Shown here one piece after another: positions 8,660 through 17,530 of a DNA stretch of 64,000 bases. The DNA lies in NCBI GenBank assembly GCA_023662865.1, contig JAMPIK010000001.1, positions 101,893-165,892 of the forward strand, written 5' to 3'. The notes beneath the pieces are model-generated. The model searched no databases and was not told the DNA's origin. It saw only the letters and a program-made list of their open reading frames with translations. The position numbers and the translations under genes were made by a program. Within the stretch, counting starts at the first letter, position 1. The number at the start of each line of letters is the position of its first letter. The stretch comes from Prevotella sp. (GTDB lineage: Bacteria; Bacteroidota; Bacteroidia; Bacteroidales; Muribaculaceae).

Positions 8660-11455
8660 ATGAAACAAGATTTCCTTTCCGCTTTACGCGTACACAATAA
8701 CATTGGCGACAATGCTTCGTCTTTGAAAAATCCCGCAAAGCTGCGTGTCCAAATTAAGGAGGCTTCTACGGGAGGTGCTCTCTTTGCAATTGTGGATTCA
8801 ACGGGCGTACCACAATCTGCAAGTGAATATATTCAAGAGGGTGCTATCGGACCTCTGCTGCGCACTGTCAGCGAGCTTGAGCGTAACAACGGAATGGATT
8901 TCTCATGGACCGACTCGGGTGCCGATTTGGTTTATTCAACTCGCGATTATCCCTTTCTCACCTCGTTCCTGCCACAGTGTAAAGACCTGCTTGTAGATGC
9001 AGACATGAAGCCGCTTACTCTCAATGATACTCCTCGCCGCGTACTTTTCAAATTGGAAACTGTCGGCAAAGATGAAGAGAATAAGCAAATTGTCGGACAA
9101 TTTCTTGCAGATAACGAAAAGATAAATTTCTTTCTTAGCGGAAAGCATGCGCTGTGCGGTGATAAAATTTTAACAGTGAACGATATAGGAAGCAGGTTTG
9201 CCGATACCGGAGCATTTACCGAACCTTTTGACTTAGACATGGCCGAGAGTTTCCTGAGTATATTCTTCACTTTCTTGTCTGATACAGATGTTGATTTCGC
9301 GGGTCGAGCGGTAAGACGCACTGATGAGCCGGTAGATATGACATCAATACTCTTGTTTGAGAAAATTGAAAGCGACAATTCTCTCTGTATGAGAGTGTCG
9401 GAACAAGTTGGCAATATCCCCATGGATATATGCGAAAATTTTCTGCTGCATTATTATGTCACTTTGACTGACGTCAAGATATATGTTCGTCCCATTGCCG
9501 GTTCTACTATTGAGGACAACGTTAAGTTGGTGTATAACAGCATTGTAAGTTGCATATCCAAACGCGAACAAAAAGGGATATGGACAGAGGGCAATCGTAT
9601 TGTCATCACTCCCGAAATAGCATCAGCATTCCTCTTTAATTCATTTGCCTCGCTGCTGCCTCGATTTACGGTACTTGGCGCCGAGAAGCTCAAAAAGTAC
9701 AAAATCGTTGCCGGAATGCCAAAATTCAATTTGAAGCTCGGCTCCGGCATTGACTTCCTTGAGGGTAAAGCTTCGGTTGAAGTTGACGGCGAAAAATTCA
9801 CGGTCAGCGACTTGTTGGCTCAATACAGTAAACATAGATATGTAAAGCTGAACGATGGCAACCGCGCGGTGATGGATCCCAAATTCATGAAGAGACTCGG
9901 CCGCATTTTCCATAAGGCGGACTCCAAGGTCGAGGATGTAAAAATCAGCTTCTTCGACCTGCCGGAGGTGATGCAGCTGCTTGAAGAAACGGGTGAACCA
10001 ACGAAGGAGCCGCCCGTATACCGAAAATTCTATGAGGGTTTCAATAATCTGAAAAACAAGAAACTGACAGCCCCGAAGCTGAAAGCCAAACTGAGGGATT
10101 ACCAGACTGACGGTCTTAAGTGGATAAACTATCTGTACGACTCTAACATGGGGGGATGTTTGGCAGACGACATGGGTCTGGGCAAGACGGTACAGACAAT
10201 AGCCATGCTTACTCGCTGTGTGCCGAAGCAGACGAAGCCTACACTCATTGTAATGCCGCCCTCGCTGCTGTTTAACTGGCAAGAAGAATTCCGAAAATTC
10301 GCGCCTCACCTTAATGTAGTGGCATATTATGGTTCGGAGCGCAATCTTGAAAAAGCTCTGCAAGCGCAGGTGATACTTACCAGTTATCCGCTGGTGCGCA
10401 ACGACATCGAGCAGTTTGTCAATCATGAGTTCAGCTATATTATTTTAGACGAGAGCCAAAATATCAAGAATGTAGATGCGTTGGTTACCAAGGCTGTATG
10501 GCTGCTGAAAGGGGAGCACCGGTTGGCAATTTCGGGTACACCGATTGAGAATAACCTCACGGAGCTGTATTCCTTATTCCGGTTCTTGAATCCGGCTATG
10601 TTTGGCTCAATTCAAGAGTTCAGCAATATTTATGCCGCGCCTATACAAAAAGAGGGCGATGAAGATGCCGCCAAGGCGCTACGGCTCAAAGTGTTTCCCT
10701 TTATTCTGCGCCGTTTGAAGAAAGACGTGCTCTCCGATTTGCCGGAGCGTGTAGAGCAAGTGCTCACCGTGGAGATGAGTGCCAAGCAGGCGGCTTTCTA
10801 CGAAGAGCGTCGAGCCTATTACGCGCAGGAGGTGGCCACTGCGATGCAAGACGACGGACATGGCCGTGCATCTTTCGAACTGTTGCAAGCTTTGAGCGAA
10901 TTACGCCAAATAGCCTCTGTGCCGGAAACAAAAACCGATGGCAGAATTGCATCGCCGAAGATTGAACTCCTCATGGAGTATTTGATTAATGCAGTAAAAA
11001 ACGGACATAAGGTTGTGGCTTTCTATAATTTTCTCGCCGGTATTGAACTGACAGCCGAACACCTTGACCGAGCCGGAATTGAATACGAAACCATGACCGG
11101 CGCGACACGCGACAGACAGAAGGTAGTCGAGAATTTCCAAAACAATCCCGATTGCAAAGTGCTGCTTATGACGGTGAAAACGGGTGGCGTAGGATTAAAT
11201 CTTACCGCCGCCGATACAGTCTTTGTCGTTGAGCCGTGGTGGAATAAGGCGGCTGAAGAGCAGGCCATAAATCGTTTGCACCGCATTGGCCAGAAAAATT
11301 CGGTGAACTGCTATTATTTGATTACTGCCGACACTATTGAAGAGAAAATACGCAGCCTGCAAGAGAAAAAGTCAGCTCTGGTTGACGCCGTGATTAGTTC
11401 CGACACCGGCTCCAAGAGCCTGACGGCAGAAGACATCTCATTCCTTTTAAGCTGA
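8660..11455 (+). CDS. SNF2-family DNA-dependent ATPase/helicase-like protein
   Basis: The 931-residue product has a long N-terminal region (about 1-470) without a recognised motif and a C-terminal SNF2 motor. Visible motor motifs are RDYQTDGLKWI, ADDMGLGKTVQT (Walker A, near residue 502-513), DESQNIKN (a DEAH-like box, near 595), SGTPIENNLTELYSL, TGGVGLNLTAAD and QAINRLHRIGQ (motif VI, near 867). SNF2 ATPases translocate on duplex DNA and remodel protein-DNA complexes; bacterial members include RapA and defence or repair factors. The gene starts 26 bp after the PAS gene and ends 7 bp before the 623-residue protein, which is probably its partner. Confidence 0.93.
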   Translation: MKQDFLSALRVHNNIGDNASSLKNPAKLRVQIKEASTGGALFAIVDSTGVPQSASEYIQEGAIGPLLRTVSELERNNGMDFSWTDSGADLVYSTRDYPFLTSFLPQCKDLLVDADMKPLTLNDTPRRVLFKLETVGKDEENKQIVGQFLADNEKINFFLSGKHALCGDKILTVNDIGSRFADTGAFTEPFDLDMAESFLSIFFTFLSDTDVDFAGRAVRRTDEPVDMTSILLFEKIESDNSLCMRVSEQVGNIPMDICENFLLHYYVTLTDVKIYVRPIAGSTIEDNVKLVYNSIVSCISKREQKGIWTEGNRIVITPEIASAFLFNSFASLLPRFTVLGAEKLKKYKIVAGMPKFNLKLGSGIDFLEGKASVEVDGEKFTVSDLLAQYSKHRYVKLNDGNRAVMDPKFMKRLGRIFHKADSKVEDVKISFFDLPEVMQLLEETGEPTKEPPVYRKFYEGFNNLKNKKLTAPKLKAKLRDYQTDGLKWINYLYDSNMGGCLADDMGLGKTVQTIAMLTRCVPKQTKPTLIVMPPSLLFNWQEEFRKFAPHLNVVAYYGSERNLEKALQAQVILTSYPLVRNDIEQFVNHEFSYIILDESQNIKNVDALVTKAVWLLKGEHRLAISGTPIENNLTELYSLFRFLNPAMFGSIQEFSNIYAAPIQKEGDEDAAKALRLKVFPFILRRLKKDVLSDLPERVEQVLTVEMSAKQAAFYEERRAYYAQEVATAMQDDGHGRASFELLQALSELRQIASVPETKTDGRIASPKIELLMEYLINAVKNGHKVVAFYNFLAGIELTAEHLDRAGIEYETMTGATRDRQKVVENFQNNPDCKVLLMTVKTGGVGLNLTAADTVFVVEPWWNKAAEEQAINRLHRIGQKNSVNCYYLITADTIEEKIRSLQEKKSALVDAVISSDTGSKSLTAEDISFLLS

Positions 11456-11462
11456 TACGAAT

Positions 11463-13334
11463 ATGACAAATAAGACACTTACCTTGAAAGTCCCCATTCG
11501 CGAAGTGTACAGAATTAATTACTATAATCTGTGCTATCATGATAAAGAATTCTTCCGGAAACGCCTGAATTTTCTCTCAAAAATGGTGCGCAAAGAGGAT
11601 TTGGTTATAAAGATTACCGGGGAAAATAAATCTGATGTGGATTTTATGAGCTCTTCTGTTAAAGATTTTAATAAAAACGGAACGAGCGCAATCAAAGAAG
11701 ACCTTATTCGCTTCTTCATATGTGTGTTTCACTGCAAAGAGAATGTATTTGCCATAGCCGACATGCGTGCTGATGCACAAGCTCTTGAACTGGCACGGAC
11801 TTTGGTAGACAAAGGTGCTTTACGGTTTGACCGCATTTTTGAAGACAACGATTGGGAAAAACCGGAATTCACCTGGCGTAATGATATGAGTTCGGATACG
11901 GCGAAAAGATGGTTTGAGTCTTCGGTCACATCTGTTATATCTTTGATGTGTACCTTAGTCAGCGCACCTGTTGAGAGTAGTCATTCATCCTATTATATAG
12001 CACTGAAACATTATGTCGTTGCCTCGCCCATGCTTGTGGAATATGTGTTTGCTCATAAGAGCAAAACAGAGTTAACCTCATTCGTTCCGGAAAGTACCGA
12101 TGTGGAATTTTCCGGATTGGACTTCCCGACCCATGCCGGTGTATTGGAGCAACTGATAGCCTCGGAAACCATTCCTTTGGGCAAAAGCAAACTCCCTGCC
12201 GGGTCGGTAAAGAAATTTCAGGCCACCGTACCTCTGAAAGAATTTACGGCGGCTCCCCCGTCGCGAAGCTATTTGGTGTTGTCAATGGCTGCCCGTGTAT
12301 TCGGTGACTATACTGACGGCTTTTGCTTGAATATGCCTCATTTGTCAGCACAAGATTTTTTGCGCAGAATGAACACCGAGCTGCTTACAATTGACCGTCC
12401 GCAATTAAATCTGTTTTTCGAAAACATCCTTTCATCTGTTCCAAAGTCGCTTGTAGCAGGTTACGGCGATTTGATGTTTGAAATATCCACTTCCCTTCAG
12501 CATGCTCTCAAAATAGCGGGAGGCAGATTTGGCAACAAGCCCTTTACAGCCAAGTCGCTTCTTACACAAATCTCGCTCAGTTTGGCAAAGAAGAAATTGT
12601 CGTACCTGTTGCCAACCTCCCAGAGAGTGCGCGGTTGCGATATGTGCAATACAGAAGGGAATTTAATCCCGATGTCTGACCTTAAAAGGTTGGTTCACGA
12701 TAATTACATTTACGGTTTGCTCAAGTGTATGGCAGCGATGGGCTCCGTTAATCTGACCTTCTCGAAAAAGGGTGAGATTGTGGGAATAAGCCTTACCGAT
12801 TTGGGCAAATGGATACTTGGACTCACAACGGTATATCCGAAATTGGAAGAACCGGAAGCTGAAGGAAGTGTCTTTGAGGTGAACGAGCTTACACGCATCA
12901 TCTATATAAAGAATCCGAAAAGTCCGCTTGTGGGTATGCTTTCTGATTTTGCCGAGAAACTGACAGCTGAACGATGGGTGTTGACACCCAAATCTTTTCT
13001 CAAAGGGTGTAACACCACTTCAATGCTTAATGCCAAGATTGACAGGTATATAAGTTTCATACAGCCTGACGCGGGCGAAGGTATAAAGCAATTCTTCAAT
13101 TCGCTGAAAGCTAAGTGTGACTTGGTAAAGCAGACTCCCGGCGGCTCAACCTATGTGCTTTACGACATTGACCCCAATGATGCAAATCTTCACGCTCTCT
13201 TGCGCACGGACAAGAAGATATGTGAAAACACATTGAGAGTAGAGGGATGCCGATTGTTGATAAAACGCAACTTTCTAAGCACATTCCTTACCCTCTTGCG
13301 CAAGGAAGGGTATCTGACGGATATAGAAGTTTAG
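11463..13334 (+). CDS. Unrecognised 623-residue protein following the SNF2 gene
   Basis: I cannot assign a family with confidence. The protein lacks a signal peptide and membrane segments and is probably cytoplasmic. A CDMCNTEG segment near residue 398 has two cysteines but no second pair, so a zinc site is doubtful. The last ~60 residues (GSTYVLYDIDPNDANLHALL, then RVEGCRLLIKRNFLSTFLTLLRKEGYL) recall by pattern the C-terminal helicase-associated domain of XPB-like bacterial proteins (Helicase_C_3/XPB-DRD type); this is a visual impression only. The 7-bp gap to the SNF2 gene indicates co-translation and probably a shared complex. Confidence 0.7.
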   Translation: MTNKTLTLKVPIREVYRINYYNLCYHDKEFFRKRLNFLSKMVRKEDLVIKITGENKSDVDFMSSSVKDFNKNGTSAIKEDLIRFFICVFHCKENVFAIADMRADAQALELARTLVDKGALRFDRIFEDNDWEKPEFTWRNDMSSDTAKRWFESSVTSVISLMCTLVSAPVESSHSSYYIALKHYVVASPMLVEYVFAHKSKTELTSFVPESTDVEFSGLDFPTHAGVLEQLIASETIPLGKSKLPAGSVKKFQATVPLKEFTAAPPSRSYLVLSMAARVFGDYTDGFCLNMPHLSAQDFLRRMNTELLTIDRPQLNLFFENILSSVPKSLVAGYGDLMFEISTSLQHALKIAGGRFGNKPFTAKSLLTQISLSLAKKKLSYLLPTSQRVRGCDMCNTEGNLIPMSDLKRLVHDNYIYGLLKCMAAMGSVNLTFSKKGEIVGISLTDLGKWILGLTTVYPKLEEPEAEGSVFEVNELTRIIYIKNPKSPLVGMLSDFAEKLTAERWVLTPKSFLKGCNTTSMLNAKIDRYISFIQPDAGEGIKQFFNSLKAKCDLVKQTPGGSTYVLYDIDPNDANLHALLRTDKKICENTLRVEGCRLLIKRNFLSTFLTLLRKEGYLTDIEV

Positions 13335-13355
13335 ACGCACACTTTCAATTCCGAA

Positions 13356-13955
13356 TCAAGGAATATTGAGATACCTGTGTGTTTGGACAGAAAGACGCCA
13401 ACGCGGGTCCACCTTTACACGCGACACGGTGCGAGCCGTGTTGAGTGCAAATTCTTCCGTATCCGGGGTGAAACATGGCTGAAGGTACATCAGCGTGTTT
13501 GACCGGCATTGCGGCAGACTGAAATATGGCTCAAGGTCCTGCCCGGTATCCACTACTTTGATTTCATCGGCTCTCTGTATGCGCGGTATTTGCGGAGCAT
13601 CGGATGCAAGCCCGAATTTGGGTGACATCGTAATCCAATCAAGTTCGTTGGGCACCGGTAACGTGCCATTGGTTTCAATTGCAATTTTCTTTCCGGTGCC
13701 TATGTGCAGCGTATGAATAAAATCAGCATCAATCCACAGAGCCGGCTCACCGCCGGTCAGTACAATCCATTCACCGGGATAGGAGTTGATGTAAGCCACA
13801 ATGTCGGCATCGCTCATGAGTGTGCCTTGCTCATGGTGTGTGTCGCAGAACGGACAACGCAAGTTGCAACCGCTGAAACGCACAAAAATGCAAGGGACTC
13901 CGGTGTGAGCACCTTCCCCTTGCAAGGAATAAAATATCTCGTTGAGTCTACGCAT
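13356..13955 (-). CDS. queE: 7-carboxy-7-deazaguanine synthase QueE
   Basis: Radical SAM enzyme that contracts 6-carboxy-tetrahydropterin to 7-carboxy-7-deazaguanine in queuosine precursor synthesis. In the 199-residue product the iron-sulfur cysteines are Cys30, Cys34 and Cys37 (GCNLRCPFC), preceded by the substrate-binding SLQGEG; TGGEPAL and ETNGT follow as expected of the family. The frame runs upstream to 14039, but the ATG at 13955 gives the usual N-terminus MRRLNEIFYSLQGEG and lies 10 bp after the queD stop. Last gene of queF-queC-queD-queE. Confidence 0.95.
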   Translation of the reverse strand: MRRLNEIFYSLQGEGAHTGVPCIFVRFSGCNLRCPFCDTHHEQGTLMSDADIVAYINSYPGEWIVLTGGEPALWIDADFIHTLHIGTGKKIAIETNGTLPVPNELDWITMSPKFGLASDAPQIPRIQRADEIKVVDTGQDLEPYFSLPQCRSNTLMYLQPCFTPDTEEFALNTARTVSRVKVDPRWRLSVQTHRYLNIP

Positions 13956-13965
13956 CAGCGGAAAA

Positions 13966-14298
13966 TCAGTCAAGTTCAAAGGAAGCGATGTTCCCCTCGC
14001 TTTCCTGCACATCGCATCTGTAACAAGAGGGTATTGCATCTACTACCCACCGAGCCAGATTTTCAGCGGTGGGATTACAGTCCATGACATCGTTTAGCAC
14101 TGCGTGGTCAAGACGCGAAAGTATCTGCTGCTTGATGTGAGTAAAGTCGGCAACCATTCCGTCGGCATTGAGCTCTTTTGCCTTGCAATGCACGGTGAGA
14201 ATCCAGTTGTGGCCATGCAAAGCGGAGCACTTGCTTTCGTATGATAATGAAAGGCGGTGAGCAGCCGATATTTCAAGGCGTTTGCTTACGTAATACAT
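13966..14298 (-). CDS. queD: 6-carboxytetrahydropterin synthase QueD
   Basis: Converts 7,8-dihydroneopterin triphosphate to 6-carboxy-tetrahydropterin, the substrate of QueE. The 110-residue product has zinc ligands His14, His28 and His30 (SAAHRL, LHGHNW), catalytic Cys24 and the later DFTHIK and LDHAVLND motifs of the PTPS/QueD family. The NPTAENLA segment is also typical. It follows queC by 10 bp. Confidence 0.95.
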   Translation of the reverse strand: MYYVSKRLEISAAHRLSLSYESKCSALHGHNWILTVHCKAKELNADGMVADFTHIKQQILSRLDHAVLNDVMDCNPTAENLARWVVDAIPSCYRCDVQESEGNIASFELD

Positions 14299-14308
14299 AG
14301 TCTGTAAT

Positions 14309-14965
14309 TCAATTTATGTATTCAGTCATGTCCTCGATACCCGCATCTTTGAGAGCTTGCTTACGCTCAAGGCAGGTACCGCATTTGCCGCAATGCTTCT
14401 CCCCGCCTTTGTAGCAAGAATAAGTTTTGCCATAGTCAACGCCAAGGCGCTTGCCATGCACGGCGATGTCTGACTTGCTCAGGTAAGTGTATGGGGATAA
14501 TAATGTTATACCCGGATAAGTGCCGGTACGCATAGCCTCGCTCATTGCCGAGACAAACTCCGGGCGGCAGTCGGGATAAATGTCGTGGTCACCGCCGTGG
14601 TTGGCCATCATTACATATTTGAGCCTGTGAGTTTCTGCCAATCCGGTGGCAATGGCAAGCATAATGCCGTTGCGGAACGGCACCACCGTGCTCTTCATAT
14701 TATCATTGTGATAGTCGCCTTCCGGTATTGCATCGGCACCCTGCAAGAGCGAAGAGTTAAAGTATTGCCCCATGAAATTCAGGGGGATAACGATATGCTC
14801 AACGCCCAGAGTCCGGCAATGTTCGGCTGCGCATTTTATTTCGCGAGCATTGTGGTTTGAGCCGTAGTCAAAGCTGACAGCCAGAGCAATGCGCTGTTTA
14901 TATTCATATAGCATGGTTGTTGAGTCCATGCCTCCGGATAGAATTAAGATTGTGTCTTTTTTCAT
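14309..14965 (-). CDS. queC: 7-cyano-7-deazaguanine (preQ0) synthase QueC
   Basis: ATP-dependent ligase turning 7-carboxy-7-deazaguanine into preQ0 with ammonia. The 218-residue product has the PP-loop LSGGMDST at residues 9-16 and a C-terminal zinc site formed by CYKGGEKHCGKCGTC. It follows queF by 3 bp. QueF, which reduces preQ0, is encoded immediately upstream, so the pathway leads to preQ1 and tRNA queuosine rather than to archaeosine or DNA deazaguanine. Confidence 0.95.
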   Translation of the reverse strand: MKKDTILILSGGMDSTTMLYEYKQRIALAVSFDYGSNHNAREIKCAAEHCRTLGVEHIVIPLNFMGQYFNSSLLQGADAIPEGDYHNDNMKSTVVPFRNGIMLAIATGLAETHRLKYVMMANHGGDHDIYPDCRPEFVSAMSEAMRTGTYPGITLLSPYTYLSKSDIAVHGKRLGVDYGKTYSCYKGGEKHCGKCGTCLERKQALKDAGIEDMTEYIN

Positions 14966-14968
14966 AAC

Positions 14969-15436
14969 TTAATAAGATTCAAGTTCGGAAAGTGTACGAG
15001 CATCAACGAGGTGCTGATGTTCCGCATCTGCTTTGCAGGCAAAAGGGTGAATACTGATGCCTCCGCGAGGCATAAACCGTCCTTTCACTTCTATATATTT
15101 GGGCTGCATGAGTTGCCACAAATCATTCAGAATAATATTCACGCAATCCTCATGGAAATCGCCGTGGTTGCGGAAAGAAAACAGATACAGCTTAAGGCTT
15201 TTGCTCTCAACCATACGCTGTCGGGGTATGTACTTGATATAGATATGACCGAAGTCCGGTTGGCCGGTTTTGGGGCAAAGCGTAGTGAATTCCGGGCAAT
15301 CGAATGTCACGACATATTCCCGTTCCGGGTGCCTGTTCTCAAATGTTTCAAGCAGGGAGGGGTCATAGTCTGAAGGATATTTTGTACCCTGATTGCCCAA
15401 CAGAGTCACACCTTCCAGTTCTTTTTCTGTTCGCAT
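14969..15436 (-). CDS. queF: NADPH-dependent preQ0 reductase QueF
   Basis: Reduces the nitrile of preQ0 to preQ1. The 155-residue product is the short, unimodular (YkvM-like) class: nucleophile Cys54 in [13 protein letters not shown], Asp61, and the QueF motif with Glu77 in [21 protein letters not shown] region. First of the four queuosine genes; the 43-bp gap to lgt carries only a weak hairpin and no preQ1 riboswitch that I can recognise, so expression probably depends on the upstream promoter. Confidence 0.95.
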   Translation of the reverse strand: MRTEKELEGVTLLGNQGTKYPSDYDPSLLETFENRHPEREYVVTFDCPEFTTLCPKTGQPDFGHIYIKYIPRQRMVESKSLKLYLFSFRNHGDFHEDCVNIILNDLWQLMQPKYIEVKGRFMPRGGISIHPFACKADAEHQHLVDARTLSELESY

Positions 15437-15479
15437 AAGTAAGAATTTTTAACGCGGGATTTACTTCCGCAATATATGT

Positions 15480-16322
15480 TTATTTTTGTTTTTTATTAAG
15501 TTCTTCGGCAAATTTACCGGGGAATGTCCAATGCTGTGCCGGGCGCATCAAGGCGTAAACTATCAGGGCGGCACCAAGCACAATGAATGGAATTGAGAGT
15601 ATTTGTCCCATATTGATTGTCATGTCGGACTCCCATGCCTCCTGCGGATTTTTTACAAATTCAATGAGGAAACGAGCACCGAATGTCCAAAGGAAGAATA
15701 CTCCGGTGAGAAGCCATGGGCGCTGCTCTGCGTTCTTTTTCCAGTACATGAACATAAGCACCCCGAACAGAGTAAAATATGCGAGAGCCTCATACAGTTG
15801 AGTGGGGTGTGATGGGTAAGTCAGACCGTCGCGTACAAAGATGAAGCCCCATGGCAAGTCGGTGGGACCACCGTAAATCTCACTGTTGAAAAGGTTTCCC
15901 ATGCGGATAAGGCCACCCACGAGAGCGATGGGCACCACGATTTTGTCTATTACCCACGAAGGATTTTTCTTGGCTACCACCCATGAGAAGATACACAAGC
16001 CGATGAAGTTTGCAATTGCGCCGCCATGACTCGCAAGGCCACCCTCCCAAACTTTAATTATTTCTGAAGGGTGTTGAGTGTAATAGTCCCATTCATAGAA
16101 GAATACATGGCCAAGGCGTGCACCGACCACAGTACAGACTACTAGGATAATGAGCAGGGGGCTGAGCCAGCGTTCCGGCGCACCTTCATGCTTGAACATT
16201 TTTGCTACTATTGCGTAGCCAACAAGAAATCCTATGGCAAACATCAGTCCGTACCAACGAATTTCCAAAGGCCCGAGGCCAATCATTATAGGGCTTACGT
16301 CCCAGTTTATATACGCTAACAT
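15480..16322 (-). CDS. lgt: Prolipoprotein diacylglyceryl transferase Lgt
   Basis: Inner-membrane enzyme that attaches diacylglycerol to the lipobox cysteine of prolipoproteins. The 280-residue product is strongly hydrophobic, with about seven membrane segments, and has the family motifs EGGLASHGG (catalytic His), RMGNLFNSEIYG (the Lgt signature, Arg-x-Gly-Asn-Phe-x-Asn-x-Glu type) and HPTQLYEA. It is preceded by 9 bp and a lipoprotein FKBP gene whose product would be a substrate. Confidence 0.96.
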   Translation of the reverse strand: MLAYINWDVSPIMIGLGPLEIRWYGLMFAIGFLVGYAIVAKMFKHEGAPERWLSPLLIILVVCTVVGARLGHVFFYEWDYYTQHPSEIIKVWEGGLASHGGAIANFIGLCIFSWVVAKKNPSWVIDKIVVPIALVGGLIRMGNLFNSEIYGGPTDLPWGFIFVRDGLTYPSHPTQLYEALAYFTLFGVLMFMYWKKNAEQRPWLLTGVFFLWTFGARFLIEFVKNPQEAWESDMTINMGQILSIPFIVLGAALIVYALMRPAQHWTFPGKFAEELNKKQK

Positions 16323-16331
16323 AAGTAATGT

Positions 16332-16889
16332 CTAAGGTTTCTCGTAAGCGGGAATACCTACGAGGCGCACATTATAAATGAGATTGGAATAGGGCTTAAT
16401 GCCGTTATAAGTCATTGAGCCGTATGCCTGATTGTACGGAATAAGTATGGTACAAGTGTCACCGATGTGCATTTTGGCGATACCCATAATCCAACCGGCT
16501 ATGTTTTTGTTAAGCACTGACCGATACACACCGGGTGCGGGAGTGACGCGTTTTTTTGAACTGTCAATTACTACCGAGTCGATTGTGCTTACCTCATAGC
16601 GCAAATCAACAGTAGATGTTGAAATGGGGGAGAGAGAGCTTTGAGTCTCGGCGCGGTCGTTGTGCCATTTCATCAAGACAAAAGCGTTCGGATCCCACGG
16701 AGCAGTGACACGTTCATAAAAGTCATTGCCTTCGGCATCTTTCTCGGCTATTTTTCCGGTGAGCCAATTCTCGTTGAGTTTGCGCCATTCACTGTTGGGA
16801 TCGGAAGGTTCGTCTTTGTCCAGACTGCATGAAGCAGTCATTGCAAGCAAAGCTCCGATTGATATGTTTAACAATATCTTATTCATCAC
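16332..16889 (-). CDS. FKBP-type peptidyl-prolyl isomerase lipoprotein
   Basis: The 185-residue product begins with a signal segment and a lipobox-like MTASC, then a polar region, and ends in an FKBP core: GWIMGIAKMHIGDTC, LIPYNQAYG and a final YNVRLVGI strand. Such proteins are periplasmic or outer-membrane prolyl isomerases/chaperones in this phylum. Several catalytic-pocket aromatics of classical FKBPs are not obvious, so isomerase activity is not certain. Two adjacent methionines could each be the start. It lies between lemA (26 bp upstream) and lgt (9 bp downstream) in an apparent operon. Confidence 0.88.
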   Translation of the reverse strand: MMNKILLNISIGALLAMTASCSLDKDEPSDPNSEWRKLNENWLTGKIAEKDAEGNDFYERVTAPWDPNAFVLMKWHNDRAETQSSLSPISTSTVDLRYEVSTIDSVVIDSSKKRVTPAPGVYRSVLNKNIAGWIMGIAKMHIGDTCTILIPYNQAYGSMTYNGIKPYSNLIYNVRLVGIPAYEKP

Positions 16890-16915
16890 AAGATGATTAC
16901 GTATTATTCTTTAAA

Positions 16916-17530
16916 TTAATCGTTGAATACGGCAGGAGCGTACTGCGCACCTGCCTCGGCCTGAAAAGTGGAGCGTTTGTCAAAGCCCAACATTCCGGCA
17001 ATCATCACATTCGGGAAGCGACCTACTTTTTTATTATACACGGTTACAGCCTCGTTGTAGTTGGTCCTTGCCACTTGTATTCTGTTCTCGGTGCCGGTTA
17101 GATTTTCTTGAAATTCAAGATAGTTTTGGTTCGCCTTGAGGTCGGGGTATGCTTCTTTTACGGCATTAACGTAAAGGTTTAAGGCTTTGGTAGCATCATC
17201 TTGAACTTTCATATAGTTGGCAAGTGCCTGCGCATCAGTGGGAGCTTCCTTTGGCAAAGCATCGGCAAGCTGTTGCGTAGTATGAGCGTTTGCTCTCGCT
17301 TCCGTAACAGCCGTTAAGGTTTCGCCCTCATACTTGGCATATGATTTAACGGTATTCTCAAGGTTGGGAATGAGGTCTTTGCGGCGTTGATACTGGCTTT
17401 GCAGGTCGCCCCATTTCTGTTCCACATCTTGTTCGGCGTTGTACATACCGTTATAGCTTGTTGCAATCCAAGCAATCAGAATTACTACAATACCGCCGAT
17501 TATAATCCAAGGAAGATATTTTTTTTTCAT
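16916..17530 (-). CDS. lemA: LemA family membrane protein
   Basis: The 204-residue product has a single N-terminal membrane helix (about 6-26) followed by the long helical LemA domain: SYNGMYNAEQDVEQKWGDLQ, QRRKDLIPNLENTVK and YNEAVTVYNKKVGRFPN with the usual C-terminal FPNV...GF...F pattern. LemA proteins are envelope-associated, and their biochemical role is unsettled. Its start overlaps the glyS stop by one base (TAATG), so it is coupled to glyS. Confidence 0.94.
   Translation of the reverse strand: MKKKYLPWIIIGGIVVILIAWIATSYNGMYNAEQDVEQKWGDLQSQYQRRKDLIPNLENTVKSYAKYEGETLTAVTEARANAHTTQQLADALPKEAPTDAQALANYMKVQDDATKALNLYVNAVKEAYPDLKANQNYLEFQENLTGTENRIQVARTNYNEAVTVYNKKVGRFPNVMIAGMLGFDKRSTFQAEAGAQYAPAVFND

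Noticed and set aside
7042..13334. Known anti-phage system (DISARM, BREX or similar) because of SNF2 and kinase
   Set aside because: No methyltransferase, nuclease, PLD or other required partner is visible, and the surroundings are core genes without mobile-element signs.
8660..15436. Dpd-type 7-deazaguanine DNA modification system (SNF2 gene next to queC/queD/queE)
   Set aside because: The que genes are on the other strand, include queF (leading to preQ1 for tRNA), and belong to the glyS operon. No DpdA-like transglycosylase or other dpd gene is present.
15437..15479. preQ1 riboswitch before queF
   Set aside because: Only 43 bp, with a short GCGG/CCGC hairpin; it lacks the A-rich tail and pseudoknot pattern of preQ1 aptamers.
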